Source of the DNA: an uncultured Eubacterium sp.
GTDB taxonomy: Bacteria; Bacillota; Clostridia; Peptostreptococcales; Anaerovoracaceae
Direction: 5' to 3'
NCBI GenBank assembly: GCA_937900695.1
Contig: CALCFD010000051.1
Coordinates: 83,781 to 147,780 of the forward strand
Length of the DNA stretch: 64,000 nucleotides
Shown here piece by piece: positions 59,733-64,000 of this stretch (the stretch's first letter is position 1; every line of letters begins with the position of its first letter). The translations under genes were made by a program, and so were the position numbers. Below the pieces are notes generated by a model. It made no database searches, had not been told where the DNA came from, and saw only the letters and a list, made by a program, of their open reading frames with translations.

Positions 59733-60524
59733 ATGATTGATAAGCGTAGACACTATGTTTTGGTGGTTGATACTGAAACTGCTAACACACTGACCGAAAC
59801 TGACGAAAACGGCAAAACCCGCATGGATATGAGTAATGTGCTTGTATATGATTGCGGGTGGGCGGTAGTTGATACCAAGGGCAACATTTACGAAACCGCA
59901 AGCTATGTCAATAGGGATATTTTCAATGATGAGCGCGACCTTATGCGGACTGCCTATTATAATTGGAAAATTCCCCGCTATATTGAGGAACTGCGGGCAG
60001 GCACCCGCAAGATGGCTACTACCTATGAAATTCGCCAGACTATGCTCAATACCATTGAGCGATACGGCATTAAGGAGGTTGCGGCTTATAATGCCAGATT
60101 TGACGATAATGCCTTGAGAGTTACACAGCGTTATGTGACCTGCTCTAAGTGGCGTTATTGGTTCCCGTTTGACAGTGTGGAGATTTGGGATATTATGAAG
60201 ATGACGCAAGATGTTATCTGCAAAATGCCTACATACAAAAAGTGGTGTCAGGAAAACGGGTTTGTTCAGGCAAACGGAATTCCCCGCAAGACTGCGGAAA
60301 TCGTATGGCGGTACATCTCCGGCAATAATGAGTTTGAGGAAAGTCATACAGGGCTGGAAGATGTGCTGATTGAAGCGGAAATCATGTGGTATTGTATGCG
60401 ACAGCACAAGCCCATGAGAAAGGCACTTTATGAGAACAGGAAAGAATTTCCTCCCATGACCGACTTTCAGAGGCGGCTTTCCGCAAGTTTGAAGAATAAT
60501 CCGACAATCCGGGTTGGGGCTTAA
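59733..60524 (+). CDS. DEDDh 3'-5' exonuclease (DnaQ-like)
   Basis: 263 residues: MIDKRRHYVLVVDTETANTL (D13, E15 of Exo I), 'VAAYNARFDDNAL' (Exo II Asp) and 'ESHTGLEDVLIEAEIM' (Exo III His/Asp, DEDDh). Only an exonuclease domain, no polymerase. Could degrade host nucleic acid, proofread, or trim RNA. AAAGGAAG upstream. Confidence 0.85.
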   Translation: MIDKRRHYVLVVDTETANTLTETDENGKTRMDMSNVLVYDCGWAVVDTKGNIYETASYVNRDIFNDERDLMRTAYYNWKIPRYIEELRAGTRKMATTYEIRQTMLNTIERYGIKEVAAYNARFDDNALRVTQRYVTCSKWRYWFPFDSVEIWDIMKMTQDVICKMPTYKKWCQENGFVQANGIPRKTAEIVWRYISGNNEFEESHTGLEDVLIEAEIMWYCMRQHKPMRKALYENRKEFPPMTDFQRRLSASLKNNPTIRVGA

Positions 60525-60551
60525 TGCCCCGCCCGGTAGAAAGGAAAAGAA

Positions 60552-60737
60552 ATGTTTTCAAGACAGTTTACCACTAACCATCTTGACCCCGATTATGTCT
60601 ATGAGGTTATTCACCTTATGCAGCGGCTGGGATGGTTTGTTGATGGGCCGACAGAAACCGGACTTTTGACTGTAAATATTCTTTTGACTGATATGCCACT
60701 CTGGGATATGGTTTATAGTTATCTGATTGATATTTAA
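60552..60737 (+). CDS. Small early protein
   Basis: 61 residues: MFSRQFTTNHLDPDYVYEVIHLMQRLGWFVDG... ends YLIDI. AAAGGAAAAG upstream. No motif recognised; co-transcribed with the exonuclease. Confidence 0.55.
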   Translation: MFSRQFTTNHLDPDYVYEVIHLMQRLGWFVDGPTETGLLTVNILLTDMPLWDMVYSYLIDI

Positions 60738-60749
60738 GGGGGGTAAAAT

Positions 60750-60914
60750 ATGGAAGTCAATGAACACCGCTTAACCGAGCTTTTACAAGATTTAGTTTAT
60801 GGGTTTAATGATTGTGCTTGTTGCCCTTTAATGTTTGATTGTGAAAGGAGAGAAAAGGAAGAAGGAATTGACCCTGTTGAATGCGCAGAGATTTTGAAGG
60901 ACTGGCTTAAATAA
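60750..60914 (+). CDS. Small Cys-rich protein
   Basis: 54 residues: MEVNEHRLTELLQDLVYGFNDCACCPLMFDCERREKEEGIDPVECAEILKDWLK. Five Cys (CACC...C...C) suggest zinc or Fe-S binding. GGGGGG-type site before ATG. Too short for the usual ORF cut-off. Confidence 0.6.
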   Translation: MEVNEHRLTELLQDLVYGFNDCACCPLMFDCERREKEEGIDPVECAEILKDWLK

Positions 60915-60928
60915 GCCGGTCCTTTTTT
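60897..60928 (+). terminator. Rho-independent terminator
   Basis: 13-bp stem with one G-T pair (60897-60909, 60912-60924) followed by T6; overlaps the last codons. Confidence 0.8.
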
Positions 60929-60945
60929 ATATCCTTAAAAGTCGA

Positions 60946-61068
60946 CGGCCCGCGGATGGCTGACGCGGGCCGAATTTTTCAATGGTAATGTTGCACAAAA
61001 ATTTCGTCCCGTTTTTGTGCAGAATTTTGCACAAAAACTTTCTCCCAAAATTCTAATTTCTTGTGCAA
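60946..61068 (+). repeat. Composite early element, copy 5 (double site)
   Basis: Hairpin CGGCCCGC/GCGGGCCG (60946-60953, 60965-60972), 11-nt loop, AATTTTT; site 60991-61022 TTGCACAA-N16-TTGTGCAG; box TCTCCCAAAAT 61041-61051; extra arms TTGCACAA 61027-61034 and TTGTGCAA 61061-61068. The promoter TTGCAA 61077 lies 8 bp past the last arm. The only copy with extra arms. Confidence 0.8.
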
Positions 61069-61076
61069 TTTGACGC

Positions 61077-61462
61077 TTGCAATCTGTTTCCGCTTGTGGT
61101 ACAATACTATCAGAAAGTGAGAGAGACGAACGGCAGACAGCGACAGCAAACTTTCAAAAATCTTTCAAAAAAAGTTCTTGACAAAGCCTTGAGTATGTGC
61201 TATAATAAGTACAGAAAGAAAGGCAATGTACCTTGAAAAGTAAAGAAAAAAAGGGCTTGACAAAGTATCTTGAATGTGCTATAATAAAGCATACAGAGGG
61301 AGAAACGGTTTTGAAACGGCGAGTAGTGACAGTCAAAAAAGTTTGAAAAACCTCTTGACAAACGCTTAAAGTTATGGTACAATAGAGATACAGTAAAGGT
61401 TATAACATATCGCTCCGGTTGAGAAAAAAGTTCTTGACAAACGGAAAACGGTATGATATAAT
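61077..61462 (+). promoter_or_regulatory. Five tandem sigma70 promoters
   Basis: -35/-10 pairs: 61077/61100 (TTGCAA/TACAAT), 61178/61201 (TTGACA/TATAAT), 61257/61280 (TTGACA/TATAAT), 61355/61378 (TTGACA/TACAAT), 61434/61457 (TTGACA/TATAAT), all with 17-bp spacers. Steps of 101, 79, 98 and 79 bp. No ORF between. All read toward 61508. Short linking segments share CTTTCAAAAA/TTGAAAA-like words. Confidence 0.85.
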
Positions 61463-61507
61463 AAATACATCAAGGGTGATGACCAACATCAGAAAGGAAG
61501 TATTACT

Positions 61508-61909
61508 ATGAGTGAGAAGAAGGTTCGTATTACCAAGGCGCAGCGTTTCGAGGACATTAAGGCCCTTCTGAATGGCGACCCCGTGACCTATGGCACGACC
61601 CCGGAGATTGCGGTCACTGTTATCGACCATGAGCTGGAGCTTCTGGCGAAGAAGAACTCTGGTAGCGGCGATAAGAAGTTGACCCAGACCCAGCAGGAGA
61701 ACGAGGCACTCAAGGAGCAGATTATGGAGTTCCTGGCCGGTCTGCCCGAGGATACCGATGGTGTGACCTGCACTGAGATTTTGAAGTCTGTCCCCGCTCT
61801 GGCTGATTTTAGCAATCAGAAAGTAGCGGCTCTGGTGCGTCAGCTCAAGATGGCCGACCGTGTCGTGGCTACGGAGAAAAAGGGCAAGTCCCTGTTCCGT
61901 ATGGCCTAA
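61508..61909 (+). CDS. Highly expressed early protein, probable winged-helix DNA-binding
   Basis: 133 residues: MSEKKVRITKAQRFEDIKALLNGD...; a helical N-terminal half with AKKNSGSGDKKLTQTQQENEALKEQIMEFL, then 'DGVTCTEILKSVPALADFSNQKVAALVRQLKMADRVVATEKKGKSLFRM', the helix-turn-helix plus wing pattern. Strikingly GC-rich, optimal-looking codons, no TAG, and five promoters mark it as one of the most expressed early genes. Candidate regulator that binds the composite elements, or a host chromatin-like protein. Confidence 0.65.
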   Translation: MSEKKVRITKAQRFEDIKALLNGDPVTYGTTPEIAVTVIDHELELLAKKNSGSGDKKLTQTQQENEALKEQIMEFLAGLPEDTDGVTCTEILKSVPALADFSNQKVAALVRQLKMADRVVATEKKGKSLFRMA

Positions 61910-61915
61910 CCCCGA

Positions 61916-61943
61916 TAGGGCGGGGTGAAATATCCCCGCCCTA
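61916..61943 (+). terminator. Hairpin between early genes
   Basis: 10-bp stem TAGGGCGGGG/CCCCGCCCTA without a T-run. Probably RNA-stabilising or partially terminating downstream genes. Confidence 0.6.
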
Positions 61944-61967
61944 CTAAATAAGAAAAGGGGTGATACC

Positions 61968-62366
61968 ATAAGTAGCAGAATTACGGATGCCGAGCGTATC
62001 GCAAGGTATAAAGGCTTGAACCTGTCCCCGCAAGAGGAAAAGGATTTACTTGCCTATGATAAGGCCGTTGAAGCGGGGGAGCGCACGCAGTATGACCTCC
62101 CCCCGGATAAGGCAAAAGTAGCGCAGAAATTCGCCCATGCGGGAACACGGAAAGCGCCCACCGCCTACAAGTTTACGCCCCGGCAGAGAAAGCCCAACGC
62201 AACTAAAGGGGGCATTATTGCAGAGCTTGCAGAGTTTCTGGAAAAGAATAGTCAGTTTTCCATTGTAAATCTGCAAGTCACCAACAAGGAACGGCAGATA
62301 GCCTTTTCTATTGGTGAGGACAGTTTCGAGTTGACGCTTGTGCAAAAGCGTAAACCGAAGAAATAA
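61968..62366 (+). CDS. Basic early protein with apparent ATA start
   Basis: About 132 residues if translation starts at ATA 61968 (ISSRITDAERIARYKGLNLSPQEEKDLLAYDKAVEAGE...), 7 bases after AAAAGGGG; the first conventional start is TTG 62016, with no site. Coding composition extends upstream to about 61968. C-terminal half 'GGIIAELAEFLEKNSQFSIVNLQVTNKERQIAFSIGEDSFELTLVQKRKPKK' with basic ends suggests nucleic acid binding. Second gene after the abundant 61508 gene. Confidence 0.6.
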   Translation: MSSRITDAERIARYKGLNLSPQEEKDLLAYDKAVEAGERTQYDLPPDKAKVAQKFAHAGTRKAPTAYKFTPRQRKPNATKGGIIAELAEFLEKNSQFSIVNLQVTNKERQIAFSIGEDSFELTLVQKRKPKK

Positions 62367-62373
62367 CCGGGAT

Positions 62374-62398
62374 AGGCGGGATACCGTCTATCCCGCCT
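62374..62398 (+). terminator. Hairpin between early genes
   Basis: 10-bp stem AGGCGGGATA/TATCCCGCCT, short loop, no T-run. Confidence 0.55.
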
Positions 62399-62418
62399 CC
62401 CAAAAAGGAAGTGATACT

Positions 62419-62766
62419 ATCCGTCGTGAGAAAGAGTTTCTGTATGTGGGGCATTATGTGGACACAAAAGGCCGTTATATCCTAAAGATAGGGACAACAA
62501 ACGACCTAAAGCGCAGAGCCGCAGAGCATACGAGGAATTACAAGAAAACCCGGGAGTTTACCATGCCGGAAAATTCCAGTTTTGTCTATGATTGGTGGCG
62601 TCCTCTTTCTAAGTATAATACTTTGAGATATGAGGACGCAAACCGGGCAAGATGGCAAGATATGGGAATTGGGCGTTTCATCAGGAACGACAGATTTTTC
62701 TGTGAGAAAAAGCCCGATATGGTAACAATTATCATTCGCAAAACCTATACTATCCCGCTGGCATAA
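62419..62766 (+). CDS. GIY-YIG-like/T5orf172-type protein with apparent ATC start
   Basis: About 115 residues from ATC 62419, 7 bases after AAGGAAG (IRREKEFLYVGHYVDTKGRYILKIGTTNDLKRRAAEHTRNYKK). 'LYVGHYV...LKIGTTNDLKRRAAEH' resembles the GIY-YIG/T5orf172 core (GIY replaced by LYVG, KIG.T.D...R). No ATG, GTG or TTG precedes the domain with a ribosome site. Probable DNA-acting nuclease-like early protein; catalytic completeness uncertain. Confidence 0.6.
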   Translation: MRREKEFLYVGHYVDTKGRYILKIGTTNDLKRRAAEHTRNYKKTREFTMPENSSFVYDWWRPLSKYNTLRYEDANRARWQDMGIGRFIRNDRFFCEKKPDMVTIIIRKTYTIPLA

Positions 62767-62784
62767 AGCCAGCGGGATTTTTTC
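62752..62784 (+). terminator. Rho-independent terminator
   Basis: 11-bp stem ATCCCGCTGGC/GCCAGCGGGAT with 5-nt loop and T6. Confidence 0.9.
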
Positions 62785-62808
62785 GTCATTTTGCACAAAA
62801 GTCCTGGG

Positions 62809-62914
62809 CGGCGCGTTTGCGGTTGCTACGCGCCGAATTTTTGTTTTATTGTCATTTTCAATAATTTTGTTAAGAAAATTTGTGCAATTTGACGACTTGA
62901 CTTTCTCCTGAAAT
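62809..62914 (+). repeat. Composite early element, copy 6
   Basis: Hairpin CGGCGCGT/ACGCGCCG (62809-62816, 62828-62835), 11-nt loop, AATTTTTG; site 62857-62887 (TTCAATAA-N15-TTGTGCAA); box TCTCCTGAAAT 62904-62914 in the promoter spacer. A further TTGCACAA lies before the hairpin near 62791. Confidence 0.82.
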
Positions 62915-62925
62915 TATGGTATCAT
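62897..62925 (+). promoter_or_regulatory. Sigma70 promoter
   Basis: TTGACT, 17-bp spacer ending TATGG, TATCAT. Drives 62952 with a short leader. Confidence 0.78.
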
Positions 62926-62951
62926 TTAATCATGGAAAGGAGGTAGGGAGA

Positions 62952-63404
62952 ATGGAAAGTTTAAAACAGTTTCGAGTTAACTTCCAAGTTACCTACTGGT
63001 GCGAAGGCCGCAAAGGGATTTTTTCTAAAAAACCTTATAAATTTACTGTATCGCTCCGCAACGATATCATGAATACCACTTTCTCTTTCAATGTGAGAAC
63101 TGAAAAGGAAGCGATTGAAAACGGAAAGCAAATTGCAGAACGCATTGTCAAAAGAAATATTGATTTCATGGAAACGCAACAGCAAAAAGGCGAGTTTATG
63201 ACTTTAACTGGAAATATGGCAGATAGTGAGAAATTTGAACGGTCTCCTAAAATCTACGATATTACTGGATATGAAATCAAGTTTATTTCTTGCAAAATGG
63301 TTTGCGACTGGTCAAAAGAGAGAGTTGAAAGAGCGGCGAAAGAGTTGACTATGGAGCAATTTAAGCAAGTTTTTAATGAAATCCCAACCGAAATTTTTAA
63401 TTAA
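62952..63404 (+). CDS. Hypothetical early protein
   Basis: 150 residues from ATG 62952 (AGGAGGTAGGGAGA upstream): MESLKQFRVNFQVTYWCEGRKGIFSKKPYKFTVSLRNDI...; basic, alpha/beta. The 12-residue upstream extension overlaps the promoter. No motif recognised. Confidence 0.6.
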   Translation: MESLKQFRVNFQVTYWCEGRKGIFSKKPYKFTVSLRNDIMNTTFSFNVRTEKEAIENGKQIAERIVKRNIDFMETQQQKGEFMTLTGNMADSEKFERSPKIYDITGYEIKFISCKMVCDWSKERVERAAKELTMEQFKQVFNEIPTEIFN

Positions 63405-63421
63405 GAAAGGAAGTTTAAGAA

Positions 63422-63676
63422 GTGTTAAGAGTTAATATTGACTCCATGTCTGATATGGAGCTTGCCGAGCATATTACTGCTTTTATTGAAAAAAGAGATA
63501 AAAGGCAACAAAAAGCAAAAGAATATGCGTGGAAAGCTGTTGTTGACGCTATTAAAAACTACTGCGATAATTTTGGAAGTATCACTGTGAGTGACTATGA
63601 TCAATCTATTGATATTCTTCCTTTTAGAATGGACTTTTCCTCCCTTGGAGAAATTGAATGTAAGGAGAGTTATTAA
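63422..63676 (+). CDS. Hypothetical early protein, GTG start
   Basis: 84 residues: MLRVNIDSMSDMELAEHITAFIEKRDKRQQKAKEYAWKAVVDAIKNY...; helical N-terminal half. GTG 63422 lies 10 bases after GAAAGGAAG. Function unknown; last gene before the right edge. Followed by a strong terminator. Confidence 0.6.
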   Translation: MLRVNIDSMSDMELAEHITAFIEKRDKRQQKAKEYAWKAVVDAIKNYCDNFGSITVSDYDQSIDILPFRMDFSSLGEIECKESY

Positions 63677-63701
63677 AGAGGGCTTTAGCCCTCTTTTTTT
63701 A
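63675..63701 (+). terminator. Rho-independent terminator
   Basis: 10-bp stem AAAGAGGGCT/AGCCCTCTTT (63675-63684, 63687-63696) with T-run; 19 bp before composite element copy 7. Confidence 0.88.
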
Positions 63702-63719
63702 TTTAAATATCCAATTCAG

Positions 63720-63826
63720 CGGGCCGGTCGCGGGCGACTCGGCCCGAATTTCACCGATCGGACCATAGCGCAAAATTTTCATAGCAACTTGGCCATAGCG
63801 CAACTTCATAGCGAATCTCCCGAAAT
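63720..63826 (+). repeat. Composite early element, copy 7 (divergent)
   Basis: Hairpin CGGGCCGG/TCGGCCCG (63720-63727, 63739-63746; one G-T pair), 11-nt loop; the site arms are replaced by TAGCGCAA words (63766-63773, 63796-63803) within four CATAGC repeats (63764, 63780, 63794, 63807); box TCTCCCGAAAT 63816-63826. No clear promoter follows. Confidence 0.7.
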
Positions 63827-64000
63827 CCCGATCCATACCGCCCTCTAATAAAACGCCGATCGGCCCTACCCACACCAATTCAAAATGCCGATTTTCTATG
63901 CTTCCTTAATCTTATTCATTTTTCTACTATTTCCATATATACAATTAACAAGAGCAAAGTTGTAGCTAAGAAAAAGTTAGTCGCATAAGAATTGCGGACG
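63827..64000. other. Right-edge non-coding stretch
   Basis: No gene with start, ribosome site and length is visible. Contains GCCGATCGGCC-type palindrome near 63852-63862 and an AT-rich end; the next gene probably starts beyond the window. Confidence 0.4.

Noticed and set aside
59724..60407. 227-aa minus-strand ORF opposite the exonuclease
   Set aside because: Antisense shadow of a gene with clear DEDDh motifs and its own promoter and ribosome site.

Overview
The window is one contiguous piece of a tailed-phage genome: long-tailed siphovirus morphology, HK97-type head genes, most likely infecting a gut Bacillota (Clostridia-like) host. The host call rests on the AT-rich sequence, strong AGGAGG-type ribosome sites, and protein families familiar from Clostridia phages (LLH-type holin, CmpB-like membrane protein, UPF0316-like membrane protein, DUF5048- and DUF1617-like tail proteins). 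The key to reading it is the genetic code. In almost every gene from 0 to 53 kb, TAG is an internal sense codon, and no gene I could delimit ends in TAG. Where TAG falls in a recognisable protein (FolD C-terminus, PTH2 N-terminus, CmpB-like protein, AbrB-like regulator), glutamine fits, so the late genes use an amber-to-Gln code. With the standard code these genes break into dozens of false short ORFs; all coordinates here treat TAG as Gln. No suppressor tRNA or release factor was recognised in the window.

Layout. (1) 49.4 to 11.5 kb, minus strand: two zinc-ribbon packaging-region proteins, large terminase, a PDDEXK-type endonuclease, portal, a protease/scaffold fusion ORF, decoration protein, major capsid protein, head-tail connectors, tail tube, tail chaperone-like protein, a 2,912-aa tape measure, then distal tail and baseplate proteins. 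(2) 6.1 to 11.5 kb, plus strand and opposed to its neighbours: a complete diversity-generating retroelement (DGR), with a C-type-lectin-like target gene carrying the variable repeat (VR), an Avd-like protein, the template repeat (TR), a 308-bp spacer and a reverse transcriptase, followed by two accessory genes. VR differs from TR at 14 positions, all adenines in TR. (3) 0 to 6 kb, minus strand: fibre-like proteins, a serine recombinase, a holin and a set of small virion-type proteins. (4) 49.5 to 53.1 kb, plus strand, from a divergent promoter: a recoded metabolic operon with FolD, a PARG-like ADP-ribose hydrolase, peptidyl-tRNA hydrolase 2 and a minimal sirtuin, plus a decayed lipoprotein gene. 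(5) 53.2 to 63.7 kb, plus strand: an early region of small genes readable with the standard code, with 17 sigma70-type promoters all having a 17-bp spacer.

The least expected structure lies in the early region. Seven intergenic regions carry the same 105-107 bp composite element: a GC-rich hairpin with an 8-bp stem whose sequence changes while pairing is largely kept, and an always 11-nt loop; about 21 bp later a two-armed site TTGCACAA-N16-TTGTGCAA; about 16 bp later a TCTCCYGAAAT box. Promoters sit at one of two registers about 21 bp apart relative to this element.

How it works together (inference): early genes, nearly TAG-free, can be translated by the unmodified host and are probably controlled through the repeated element. 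Once TAG is decoded as Gln, the metabolic, structural, holin and DGR genes become fully translatable. The DGR reverse transcriptase has a TAG at codon 60 and the target has seven, so receptor-binding diversification is confined to the recoded phase.
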